From a virus, in the IMG/VR virus record IMGVR_UViG_3300037325_000105, positions 1 to 41,729 of that record: a DNA stretch of 41,729 nucleotides; one strand, given 5' to 3'. The notes under the pieces are model-generated. The model was not told the DNA's origin. It searched no databases and saw only the letters and a list, made by a program, of their open reading frames with translations. Shown here piece by piece: positions 28,626 through 38,377 of the stretch. The stretch's first letter is position 1. Each line of letters starts with the position of its first letter. A program made the position numbers and the translations under genes.

Positions 28626-31286
28626 ATGCCAGGATTTCTAGGCGGCGGCGGTTCTTCAGGCGGTGCAGGTGGAGAAATACGCTTCCCTAAAGAGTTTATT
28701 GACCCAGTAACTAAACTCAGGGTATCTAACCCTGAGAACCTCATTGATACTGACTTTGAGTATGGTCTACAGCCAACTAAGTGGGAAACTGTTGAGCTAA
28801 TCAACAATACCCCGTCATTCTTCTCTAAGTCTGGTGACACCACCATTCCTGGAATCGTGTCTGTAACTACCAACGCAGGAACTCGTGAAATTACAGTAAG
28901 TACAGCTCTTGAGCACGGCCTCGCTGTCGGTATTCCTATTCAGGTTACTGGTACTAAGTCAGTTACAGCAGATGGCTCTTACATCATTAACTCTATTCCA
29001 GACGTTACTACCTTCACTTATCTGTGTAGAGACAATCAAGTTGATACTGCCGCTATTGAAGACTTGTACACCTCTATCATTACTGGTGAATTCTTCCAAG
29101 GCTCTCAGCTTCGCATCTCTGACTCCGATGGAATTGTTACAGACGATGAGTCTATTTCTGAATTAACTGTTACTACTGAGTCCACACACGGCTTTCTTGT
29201 AAAGACTCCGTTCTACTTCTTGAACTTGAACTCCACTATCTCACAAGAGTTCCCTTCTGCAAACACTACTACTAGGGCTTTTGACGCGTCTAACTCTGCT
29301 ACAGCGCAGACTTTTGATGGCTCTAATACTTTGTCTTCAGTCTCTATTGACTTTTCTAACAGTGCAGTAGTCGGTGGCGCAACTAGCGCTATTTCTACTA
29401 CTGACCCTGCTAATGACACTATTACAGTTACGCATGGTGCTGAAAACTTCTCGGGCCTAGCACTGGGTGCGCCATTATACTACGACGTTCTATCTGCTTC
29501 TGGCTTCTTTGCAGCTAACCCTCGTGGAGTTGTATTCCTAAAAAGCACTGACGGTAACGGCCCATCTGTATCTTCTTTCTCAGTCAGTGAAGTTCCAGAC
29601 GGACCTGTAATTGACATCACTGGAAACTTGTCTGGAACCTTCCAGCAAGCCAACCAAGCGCGTACCTTTGCAGGTAACAACGTAAGCCCAACCACTGAAC
29701 AAACAGTTACCCTTATTAATGACTCTGCCCAAGAATTTGATGGCGATAATGCCGACGGAACCATCGGTACAGTAATCGCTAACGGCTACAGCGGTTCAAA
29801 CATTACTATGGAGTCCTCTGTTGAGCTTAACTGGTACTTTGGCACTATGGTGCTGTACTCTACTGACGGCACTGCTGCTACTGGACTTGTCAACGAGACT
29901 ACCTACTTTGTAGATGCGTATTTCCGTCAGGGCTCCACTAACTTCTACAGCATAACTTTGCGCCCACTACCTGCAGGCTCAGTTATCTCTGGGCTATCTG
30001 GTGGAAGCGGTACTCAAACATTTAAGCAAATAGGCATCTCTCTAGATAAAGATATTATTCACCTTAAAGACAATGGCTTCCAAGTAAATGACATGCTTAA
30101 GTACACCTACCCTGTTGGGGGCAACTTTGGCTCAGACCAAGTAAAGAACTTCTACTTTATACAAACTAGGTATGACCAGCACAATTTTACTCTTACTCAC
30201 ACTCTAGGTGAAGTGACTCCTACTACCCAGAACCGCACAGGAGCTGACGCAGGCACGGCAATTACGCCTACTACAGTTAACACGGTCGGCTTTACAGCCC
30301 CACTAAGCTGGGCAGTAATCAGTGGAACGCTTCCACCTGGCTTGACCCTGAACACCTCTACTGGAGTCATCTCAGGAACGCCAAGTGATGTACAAGCTCA
30401 GGCAGACGTAATAATTCGTGTTACGGACGCTGCTGGCGCGACTGGTCAACAGACCATTACCTTCCAGTTCAACCAGCCGCCCGAGCTTTATATCTTTAGC
30501 TCTGCAACGTTTACTACTGGCGGGGTTTCAGGCAGAGACGGCCCGAACGTCAGCCAAGCTCGTAGCGGTGTTGGTAACCCCTCATGGGCAAGTCAGTACT
30601 TAAACATGAACCAAAACGGCGTTCAGCTTTGGACAGTACCTAAAAACGGCACTTATAGGATAGGCGCTTATGGCGCTGGGGGAGGCACGTCAACCCGCTA
30701 TGGCCAGAGAGGTGGCTACGGAGCCTACTCCAGAGGCGATATCACTCTTACGCAAGGGCAAGTTTTGAAGATTGTCGTTGGTCAGAGGGGCGGGAGTGAG
30801 CGCTATGACGGTGGCGGTGGCGGTGCTTCTTATGTCTCTACCAGTGACAACAGCCCACTTATTGTTGGAGGCGCAGGTGGCGGTGGAAGCGCAAGCGACC
30901 AGAGTTATAAAGAAGCCAGAACTTCCCAAGGCACTAATAACCAATATGGAAGCCCACAAACTGGGTACGGTGGCACCAACTACAACAGCACTCCAGGTGG
31001 CGGTGGAGGATTCTATGGTGATGGGGCAGGGAGTTGGAGAGGCATCGGCTTTACTAACGGGTCTAGGGGTGGCTCAGGTACAAGTGGAGGCTACGGAGGC
31101 TTCGGAGGCGGCGGCGGCGGTGGACAGACCAACGGAGCTGGAGGTGGCGGAGGCTACACAGGTGGAAACGCATCGCCATGGTCAAACGCAGCTGCGGGTG
31201 GCGGCTCTTACGTTTCAGGGTCGAATCAGAACCAACAAGCCCAGTACAGCAGCGGCGATGGCCAAGTTAGCATCCAACGGTTATGA
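28626..31286 (+). CDS. Large fibre/baseplate protein with Ig-like and glycine-rich domains
   Basis: An 886-residue protein. The N-terminus is Gly-rich. Residues of about 85-145 contain an HGL/HGF-type beta module (EHGLAVGIPIQVTG). Residues 550-620 (LSWAVISGTLPPGLTLNTST, then GVISGTPSDVQAQADVIIRV) are a putative Ig domain of the He_PIG type. Residues 660-886 are a glycine-rich domain (LWTVPKNGTYRIGAYGAGGG, repeated GGGGG tracts) related to bacterial and phage Gly-rich adhesin domains. It probably binds cell-surface glycans. The same Gly-rich domain recurs in the next gene. Confidence 0.78.
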   Translation: MPGFLGGGGSSGGAGGEIRFPKEFIDPVTKLRVSNPENLIDTDFEYGLQPTKWETVELINNTPSFFSKSGDTTIPGIVSVTTNAGTREITVSTALEHGLAVGIPIQVTGTKSVTADGSYIINSIPDVTTFTYLCRDNQVDTAAIEDLYTSIITGEFFQGSQLRISDSDGIVTDDESISELTVTTESTHGFLVKTPFYFLNLNSTISQEFPSANTTTRAFDASNSATAQTFDGSNTLSSVSIDFSNSAVVGGATSAISTTDPANDTITVTHGAENFSGLALGAPLYYDVLSASGFFAANPRGVVFLKSTDGNGPSVSSFSVSEVPDGPVIDITGNLSGTFQQANQARTFAGNNVSPTTEQTVTLINDSAQEFDGDNADGTIGTVIANGYSGSNITMESSVELNWYFGTMVLYSTDGTAATGLVNETTYFVDAYFRQGSTNFYSITLRPLPAGSVISGLSGGSGTQTFKQIGISLDKDIIHLKDNGFQVNDMLKYTYPVGGNFGSDQVKNFYFIQTRYDQHNFTLTHTLGEVTPTTQNRTGADAGTAITPTTVNTVGFTAPLSWAVISGTLPPGLTLNTSTGVISGTPSDVQAQADVIIRVTDAAGATGQQTITFQFNQPPELYIFSSATFTTGGVSGRDGPNVSQARSGVGNPSWASQYLNMNQNGVQLWTVPKNGTYRIGAYGAGGGTSTRYGQRGGYGAYSRGDITLTQGQVLKIVVGQRGGSERYDGGGGGASYVSTSDNSPLIVGGAGGGGSASDQSYKEARTSQGTNNQYGSPQTGYGGTNYNSTPGGGGGFYGDGAGSWRGIGFTNGSRGGSGTSGGYGGFGGGGGGGQTNGAGGGGGYTGGNASPWSNAAAGGGSYVSGSNQNQQAQYSSGDGQVSIQRL

Positions 31287-31346
31287 CAATCACTTTAGCA
31301 CTAACAGAAGTTTTATTATTTATTAGTAAAGTCAAGGAGAAAACAA

Positions 31347-34300
31347 ATGGCTATTAACATAAGTACCATAGGTGCTACAGGCACTCACTCCTTTGCTAGA
31401 GTAAATGTAGACACTGATGAAGACTTTATCTACTTTAAAGGCTCTGGAGAGACTATCCCAGATGCCTTTGTTCCTGGTACTACTTTTATCTATCAGCCTG
31501 GTGTTGGTAACTTGGGCGGCCTTGATGGGGGCGCACTTGTATACGTGACTACTACTAACCAAAAGAAGCTGACTTTTAGCGCATCTTCAGGTGGAGCAGC
31601 TGTTGACTTTAGTGGTACTACTGCTGGTGGTATTAACTTTAACCTACCTGTGCTATTTGACCAAAAGCTCAACATTGACGCTTCTACTGCAGACAAGCAA
31701 GCCGTTAAGTATTACACCAATGAAACTCCTATTACAGGGTTGACTAGTGGTTCGACTTACTTCTTAAAGAACGTGTCTATTTCTAGCTTTGCTGGTACTC
31801 AGGCTCTTTACTCTTTTACTAACCACACTTTTAATACTGCAGGTCTAACTGGACGTGTAGGACCCACTATTTCTCAGCTACGCTCCTCTTATACTGGAGC
31901 AACTGCATGGTCAACTACCTTCCTTAGTCAAGGTACTTGGCAGGGTTACCAAGACTGGACTGTTCCAGTTTCTGGTGTTTATGAGTTCAACGTTTCAGGG
32001 GCCGCTGGATGGAACGGTACTGGTGCAGGAACAACTGGTAGAGGAGCCGTGGTTAGGGGCCGAATACCTCTGACAAAAGGTGAGATAATCACTATTATTG
32101 CAGGCCAACGAGGTGAGACACCAAACTCGGGTACCGTTGCTGGTGGCTCTGGTGGTGGCTCGTTTGTCGTTCGTAAGACTGGTAATGAGCCACTATTCAT
32201 TGCTGGAGGAGGCTCTGGTGAACCTAACACAGGTGTCGGTCAAGATGGCGCTCTGACTTTTCTTGGAGGATTGTCTCAGACTAACCAGATAGCTAACTTC
32301 TCTGCTGGACAAGGTGGTCTTGCCTCTGGAGGTTGGTCTGCAGGTGGTGGTGGGTTCTTCTCAAATGGTACTGACGGCACTACCTCTACAACTGGTCGTG
32401 GCTTCCTAAACTCTCAAGCTGGTGGAAACTTCTTTAATGGCTTAACTATGACTGCAAACAGCCGTAATGGTGGAGCTGGTGGTTTCGGTGGAGGCTCACA
32501 AGCTGACGGAAACATAGCTAACCAATCTGGTGGTGGTGGTGGTTATTCAGGGGGTGCTGGTGCCCGCAGTAACCAACCTAACCGCGGTGGCGGTGGTGGT
32601 GGTAGCTTCCTAGTAAGCACTGCAACTAACGTAGGAACTTCTAACGGTTCTTTTGAGGGCATTAACACTTTTAACTCTGCAGGTATCGCTAACTTGAATT
32701 CTTGGAATACTGGAGAAGGCTCTATCGGAGTGACTCTAGTAAACTCCTTTACAACGGGTAACGAGGTCTACCCAACAGCCCTAGATGCTGAAAACGGTAC
32801 GAATAAGATTGCTGTCGCTTCAGCAGGTAGCTCTTTCCACTCATTTGTACCAATCACTCTGGACCTTCAAAACAACCAGATTCACAGCACCCAGCCGCAC
32901 ACGTTGACTAGTGGCACTGCTGTAACCTTTAGCTTCGGGAATACTCCTCCAGGCAACCTCCAGTCTAATGCAGTGTACTACGCTCAGTTTGTAGACACAT
33001 TTACTTATAGCTTAAGTAGCACTCCTGGACCTTCATTCTCAACTATTAACTTCACCACGCCTTCAAAGCGTAGCTTGGGTACATCAGACGCTATCCGTCG
33101 TATTGTAGTGAACACTTCTACTGACACTTTGACTATTAATAACCACGGATTTGAGGTTGACCAGCCAGTTCAGTACACCCCAGGTGATGGTACCTCGATT
33201 AATCCTTTACAGGATTCGGCAACCTACTACATCTCTGAGGTAATAGACGCAAACCGAATTAAGTTAAAAGTTGCCTTGAACGCTCCAACCCCAATTGATT
33301 TTGTCTCAGCAGGTACTGGTACTAGTCACAGCTTTATCTTCGTAACAGTTAACTTGCTTGAAAACACTCTGTATCTTCCTAACCACAGCCTTATTTCTGG
33401 CCAGTCAGTAAGGTATGAAAATGGTGGAGGAACTACCATTGCAGGTCTAGCGAGCGGCTCTACCTACTTTGTAGTCAGGGAAAACGCCAGCATCATTAAG
33501 TTAGCGTCTAATAAAGCTCTAACAAACATTGTTGACTTGACAGACGTGGGAACAGGTACCCAATCGCTAGTTATTCTATCAATTGATTTTGCGACGAATA
33601 CCATCACTCTACCTCAGCACGGTTATTTGACAAAAGAACTGGTTGAATATGACTCAAAGGGCCAGCAGGTTATTGGGGGACTAACTACAGCTACTCCTTA
33701 CTACGTAATTTCCCTAGACGGCGATAACATCAAGCTAGCCACTAGCGTCCAAAATGCTCTTGAAGGTATCGCAATTGACCTTGTGGATTCACCAGCTGGT
33801 GTTGGAATTCACTCCCTAAAGTCACTTACTCAGACCCCAGATGGTATTTACGACATTACCTCAGTACCTACTCCGACTACATTCACCGTTGCAGCTAAGG
33901 GCAGGGTTTCCTCTATTGAGAAAATCTTTAACCCACGCTCGGCCCTGGACTTGAACCTAGATTCTATAAAGCTTCCTTCTCACGGATTTGTAACAGGAAC
34001 CAGAGTTACCTACAATGCAGGTGGTACAGGGACTACTATTACAGGGCTTACCTCTGGCGTAGCCTACTTTGTAGTAGTACTAAACCGCGACTATCTCAAG
34101 TTAGCCACAAACGCGGATAACGCTAGTGCTGGTATCACGCTGGGCCTAGACGACTTTGGTACTGGCGTTGAGCACACTTTCACCACTGCTCAGATTAATG
34201 GAAACATTACTGGTGGTGGAAATGTCTCTGTGCAGGCAGGGTCAGTTCTTGTAAATGGTGAAGGTACCTCTTTCTCTAAAATTCTTAAAGTTGGAGACCG

Positions 34301-37181
34301 CTTCCGTTTGTTCCCAGCTAACGTTGAGAATAAGCTAACTTTTGCTGCTGCGGATGTAAACGCCACCACCAACGTAATCAATAAAACCCACACTTATGAG
34401 ACAGGTGACACTGTTGTCTTCAATGCAAACGGTGGCGTGCCTCCTACGCCTTTGATTGAAGGTTATTACTACTTTGTAAGGAATATCTCTGAGACCCAGC
34501 TCTCGCTCCACGGCTCGTTTGATGACGCTGTAGCGAACACTGGCCTTGTAGACTTTAGCTCTCAGGGTACTGGTACTGCGTTTACTTTGACATGGACTCT
34601 TCCAGTAAGCCCTATCATTCGTCGTATTACAGCGGTCGGTTCTGATACTCAGGTGACTGTAGACCGTCCATACGCTAACGCTTTTACAGATGCTAGCTAC
34701 TCTTTCCCAACCTTCTTGTATGTACGTCCACAAGGGTACTCCCTACACCGTCCGTTTGATGGTGGTGTTGAGATGTCTGCTGGTGCAGAGACTTCTTTGG
34801 CGCAGATTGTGCGCCAAACTCGTAAGTACTTCCGTTACCAATCAGGTAAGGGTATCCAGACTTCAGCTGGTATAAACTTCAAGCCTTCAATTGACCTTGA
34901 ATCAATGATTCAAGTCTCTCCAATCACCATAGAGGCTAAGACTCGCCGACCACATGGTTTGGGAGCTGGTTTGTTTGTAGTTATAAGTCAAGCTACTGAC
35001 TCTACTGGACAAGCTAGCTCTGTGTTTAATGGGCGTTTCCAGGTAACTGTGGTGGACTTAACTACCTTTAGAATCACCGCTTCGGAGACAATAGTCGAAA
35101 ACCGTGCCTATGGATTCCCTCAGTTCTTTGTGGAGTCGTGGAGCAACGGCGCAGTTCGTTCAGGAATGTTTGACTTCCAGAATGGTGCCTTCTACGAATA
35201 CGACGGTCAAAAGCTATATGCCGTTCGCCGCTCTTCCACTCAGCAGATAGCAGGAACTGCAGCTTGTTTGCAAGGGTCTGAGCTTGTATTTGGTACTAAT
35301 ACCCAATTTACTGCTCAGCTTGCAGTAGGTGACTACATTGTTATGCGTGGACAGTCCTATCGTATCGTTGAGATTCAGTCGGACACTCGCCTCGCTATCC
35401 GCCCAGAGTACAAGGGTTCTTCAGGAATTGAGAAAGAGTTCGACCCAGGCAATGGAACCACTGGAGTGGTGCGTCTAGCTACTGACATCTTCCAAATAAC
35501 TGGACACGGTTTTGCTGATAACTTGCCTGTTGTCTACAACGCAATTGACGGTGAGCAAATTGGGGGTCTGATTAACGGACGTACTTACTACATTGAACTG
35601 ACTGATAACAACAGTTTCCAGCTAAAAGCTGGTCCTAACTCAGCCTCTGTAGTTAGCCTATCTAGCGTAGGAACCACCAGTGTTCACTCGTTCACTCCTG
35701 CTAAAGCGGGTATCATCATCACTAAGACGGTTGATACTAGAGTAGCTCAGGAAGACTTTAACATTGACCCACTAGATGGCACGGGTGTCACAGGCTACAA
35801 TCTTGACCTATCTCGTATCCAGATGGTCTACATGGACTACTCTTGGTATGGTGCTGGTAAGATTCGTTTCGGATTCAAAACTACTGATGGTCAAGTACAG
35901 TACACCCACGAGTTTATCCACAACAACCAGTTGTACGAGTCCTACTTCCGTTCAGGTAACTTGCCTGCTCGCTACGAAGTAATTACTTACAATAACCCTA
36001 CCTACATCCCATTCTTGTTCCACTGGGGTACCTCAGTAATGATGGACGGTGGATTTGATGATGATAACGCCTACAAGTTTACATCAACGTCTCAAGCGCT
36101 CCAGGTCACTGGTACCACTGAGAAGTCATTCTCATCCTCAGCTCTTGACGTAGCCACAAATCTAATAACCATACCTTCACACGGGTTTGCTAACGGCGAT
36201 TCACTGCAGTTTGAGGGTATCGCTACTAGCGGTCTACGTGGTCAGGAAACTCAGAACCCTGCTTTGAGCGTAAGTGTTACTGCTTATAATCCAGATAATA
36301 ACCTAGACAACGCGGCTGTTTATACTGCCTTTGCGGCTAGCGCTAATACTCTTGGGCTATTTGCCCCTACTTCTGGTATTGGTGCTGCTACAGGGGTCAC
36401 CGTCTCTACGGTAGCTCAGTCAACTACTGTGGCTACTATAGTCACTAGCGGTGTCCACAACTTAACAAGTGGGCAGACTGTCAGGTTAACAGGCATTACT
36501 CAGCTAGGTTCTGTAAAAGAAGTATATGGGAATGCAACTGTCACAAACACAACCACTTTTACTATAGTCGTCCCAACTACTGCCACTATCAGCGCATTAT
36601 CTGACACTGGAGCAAGGGTATACCGAGCTCTGGACTTTACTACTCAAGGTAATAGCCAGTACACCTACTTCCTGTACCCAGAAGGTGCACTAAATAACAC
36701 CTCAGGGCCAAACTATCAGCCACTTATCTCAATCCGATTGAGCCCTTCAGTGTCCTCTGGTTTGACGGGTAAACTAGGTGACCGAGACGTGCTAAACCGA
36801 ATGCAACTTAGATTGCAGGAAATTGGTATTTCAAGTACCCAGTTGGTAGATGTAAAGGTTCTCTTGAATGGCCGTCTAAACAACTTGAACTTCCAAGGTG
36901 TTGATTCCCCGTCACTAACACAGGTTGTTGAGCACACTGCAGCAGACACCGTTTCTGGTGGAGTTCAGGTCTACAACTTCCGTGCTTCTGGTGGAACTGC
37001 TGGTGCTGAGCTATCTACCACAGTAGATGTCTCCTCATTGTTTGAGTTATCTAACTCTATTCTAGGTGGAGACTCTGTATTCCCAGATGGGCCCGACATT
37101 CTTACAATTGCGGTATCTCGTCTAACAGGAAGTGGCACGTTGACATCAGCCAAGATGTCCTGGTCCGAAGCTCAAGCGTAG
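31347..37181 (+). CDS. Giant multidomain tail-fibre/structural protein
   Basis: A 1944-residue protein. Residues of about 155-475 hold a glycine-rich domain like that of the previous gene (YQDWTVPVSGVYEFNVSGAA). Then come five or more repeats of about 80 residues with the pattern LPNHGL-x-SGQ-x-V-x-Y, GLxSGxTYFVV, IKLA and GTG-x-HSF. Near residue 1130 the segment VRPQGYSLHRPFDGGVEMSA followed by RQTRKYFRYQSGKGIQ is strongly reminiscent of structural proteins of marine T4-like and other phages. The C-terminal 700 residues are mixed beta. It is likely the main tail or baseplate fibre. Confidence 0.78.
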   Translation: MAINISTIGATGTHSFARVNVDTDEDFIYFKGSGETIPDAFVPGTTFIYQPGVGNLGGLDGGALVYVTTTNQKKLTFSASSGGAAVDFSGTTAGGINFNLPVLFDQKLNIDASTADKQAVKYYTNETPITGLTSGSTYFLKNVSISSFAGTQALYSFTNHTFNTAGLTGRVGPTISQLRSSYTGATAWSTTFLSQGTWQGYQDWTVPVSGVYEFNVSGAAGWNGTGAGTTGRGAVVRGRIPLTKGEIITIIAGQRGETPNSGTVAGGSGGGSFVVRKTGNEPLFIAGGGSGEPNTGVGQDGALTFLGGLSQTNQIANFSAGQGGLASGGWSAGGGGFFSNGTDGTTSTTGRGFLNSQAGGNFFNGLTMTANSRNGGAGGFGGGSQADGNIANQSGGGGGYSGGAGARSNQPNRGGGGGGSFLVSTATNVGTSNGSFEGINTFNSAGIANLNSWNTGEGSIGVTLVNSFTTGNEVYPTALDAENGTNKIAVASAGSSFHSFVPITLDLQNNQIHSTQPHTLTSGTAVTFSFGNTPPGNLQSNAVYYAQFVDTFTYSLSSTPGPSFSTINFTTPSKRSLGTSDAIRRIVVNTSTDTLTINNHGFEVDQPVQYTPGDGTSINPLQDSATYYISEVIDANRIKLKVALNAPTPIDFVSAGTGTSHSFIFVTVNLLENTLYLPNHSLISGQSVRYENGGGTTIAGLASGSTYFVVRENASIIKLASNKALTNIVDLTDVGTGTQSLVILSIDFATNTITLPQHGYLTKELVEYDSKGQQVIGGLTTATPYYVISLDGDNIKLATSVQNALEGIAIDLVDSPAGVGIHSLKSLTQTPDGIYDITSVPTPTTFTVAAKGRVSSIEKIFNPRSALDLNLDSIKLPSHGFVTGTRVTYNAGGTGTTITGLTSGVAYFVVVLNRDYLKLATNADNASAGITLGLDDFGTGVEHTFTTAQINGNITGGGNVSVQAGSVLVNGEGTSFSKILKVGDRFRLFPANVENKLTFAAADVNATTNVINKTHTYETGDTVVFNANGGVPPTPLIEGYYYFVRNISETQLSLHGSFDDAVANTGLVDFSSQGTGTAFTLTWTLPVSPIIRRITAVGSDTQVTVDRPYANAFTDASYSFPTFLYVRPQGYSLHRPFDGGVEMSAGAETSLAQIVRQTRKYFRYQSGKGIQTSAGINFKPSIDLESMIQVSPITIEAKTRRPHGLGAGLFVVISQATDSTGQASSVFNGRFQVTVVDLTTFRITASETIVENRAYGFPQFFVESWSNGAVRSGMFDFQNGAFYEYDGQKLYAVRRSSTQQIAGTAACLQGSELVFGTNTQFTAQLAVGDYIVMRGQSYRIVEIQSDTRLAIRPEYKGSSGIEKEFDPGNGTTGVVRLATDIFQITGHGFADNLPVVYNAIDGEQIGGLINGRTYYIELTDNNSFQLKAGPNSASVVSLSSVGTTSVHSFTPAKAGIIITKTVDTRVAQEDFNIDPLDGTGVTGYNLDLSRIQMVYMDYSWYGAGKIRFGFKTTDGQVQYTHEFIHNNQLYESYFRSGNLPARYEVITYNNPTYIPFLFHWGTSVMMDGGFDDDNAYKFTSTSQALQVTGTTEKSFSSSALDVATNLITIPSHGFANGDSLQFEGIATSGLRGQETQNPALSVSVTAYNPDNNLDNAAVYTAFAASANTLGLFAPTSGIGAATGVTVSTVAQSTTVATIVTSGVHNLTSGQTVRLTGITQLGSVKEVYGNATVTNTTTFTIVVPTTATISALSDTGARVYRALDFTTQGNSQYTYFLYPEGALNNTSGPNYQPLISIRLSPSVSSGLTGKLGDRDVLNRMQLRLQEIGISSTQLVDVKVLLNGRLNNLNFQGVDSPSLTQVVEHTAADTVSGGVQVYNFRASGGTAGAELSTTVDVSSLFELSNSILGGDSVFPDGPDILTIAVSRLTGSGTLTSAKMSWSEAQA

Positions 37182-37189
37182 GAGAAAAC

Positions 37190-38377
37190 ATGGGAGTCTC
37201 AAGACTGGGAACAGTAACACCCGTTGCCAATGGTCCCTCAGTGCTGGCAAGCTTTGCGGGAGCGCACCTTATCTCCGTATTAGCTGCCAACACAACCCTC
37301 GCAACTACACCCGAATTAAAAGCTAACATCTGGGTTGTCCCTCAGGGAGCAACTACTGAAAACCAGTATGTCTACATCGCTAAGAACCTCTCAATTGATG
37401 TTGGGCAAGCTTTTGAGACCTTTAGATTTGCAGTCAACGCTGGAGACGCGGTCTTCGTTCAGGCTACTACCAATAGCTGTTCGTTTACTTGCACAGGCAT
37501 CCCTCAGTCGGACTCTGTTCTTCCTGAAAACTTGTCGCAGACCTTCTCTAATAAGACAATTCTTGGGAATGTAAACACTATTTACTTAGAGAAGGGCACT
37601 ACTGCTGAGCGGTTTCTTGAGGCAGAGATAGGTTACACGAGGTTTAATACAGAGATTAACCGCTTAGAGTCTTTGACTTCTAACGGATGGGCATTTGCTG
37701 GGGCTGGAATTGACGGAGATACAGGTCCTGAAGGCCCTAGAGGAATCGTTGGCCCCGCTGGAGCGCAAGGTGCAACTGGCCCTCAGGCAACCTCTGTGGT
37801 TATGAAGGGGCTATCTGCGACTGTCGCAGCCCTGCCTGCTACTGGAAACACTGTTAATGATGGCAGGTATGTCACTGACACTGGCAGCGTGTACGTCTGG
37901 TCAGGAACTGCTTGGTTTAATGCGGGGGCAATTCAGGGTCCTACTGGCCCTCAAGGCTCTCAGGGTAACATTGGATTTGATGGACCCCAAGGCCCCACTG
38001 GCCCTACTGGTGCTCAAGGAATTACGGGACCTCTAGGTCTCGAAGGACCAACTGGTCCTGCCGTTACTAGCATAGTATCTTCAGCTGTAAGCACTATCAC
38101 TACTGACATTAACAGTGCGTTTACCCTTAGAACGGCAGACGCTAACGGTGTAGTCAGGTCTATCTCCGCCTCTGGAATCACTGTGACTGTCCCTAACATC
38201 TTGGGAGATGGTCAGCGAGTAGATGTTGTTCAGGCGGGTAATGGGCAGGTTACTTTTGCGGGAAACAACATCAGTATCGAGTCTAAAAACGGATTTAACA
38301 GAACTAACGGGCTGTATTCTAGAGCTACTCTCATGAACATCAACGGTTCATACTACTTGTTTGGAGACATAATCTAA
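37190..38377 (+). CDS. Collagen-like fibre protein 2
   Basis: A 395-residue protein. The N-terminal 110 residues (SRLGTVTPVANGPSVLASFA, ETFRFAVNAGDAVFVQAT) are a beta domain shared with the next gene. A middle segment (GYTRFNTEINRLESLTSNGW) resembles a fibre trimerisation patch. Two collagen tracts flank one YVTDTGSVYVWSGTAWFN module. The C-terminal 110 residues form a beta domain. GGAGAAAAC precedes the ATG. Confidence 0.8.
   Translation: MGVSRLGTVTPVANGPSVLASFAGAHLISVLAANTTLATTPELKANIWVVPQGATTENQYVYIAKNLSIDVGQAFETFRFAVNAGDAVFVQATTNSCSFTCTGIPQSDSVLPENLSQTFSNKTILGNVNTIYLEKGTTAERFLEAEIGYTRFNTEINRLESLTSNGWAFAGAGIDGDTGPEGPRGIVGPAGAQGATGPQATSVVMKGLSATVAALPATGNTVNDGRYVTDTGSVYVWSGTAWFNAGAIQGPTGPQGSQGNIGFDGPQGPTGPTGAQGITGPLGLEGPTGPAVTSIVSSAVSTITTDINSAFTLRTADANGVVRSISASGITVTVPNILGDGQRVDVVQAGNGQVTFAGNNISIESKNGFNRTNGLYSRATLMNINGSYYLFGDII

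Noticed and set aside
30772-31326. 184-residue plus-strand frame over the glycine-rich domain
   Set aside because: An Ala/Val-rich frame-shifted reading of GGN codons; the main 886-residue frame explains the region.
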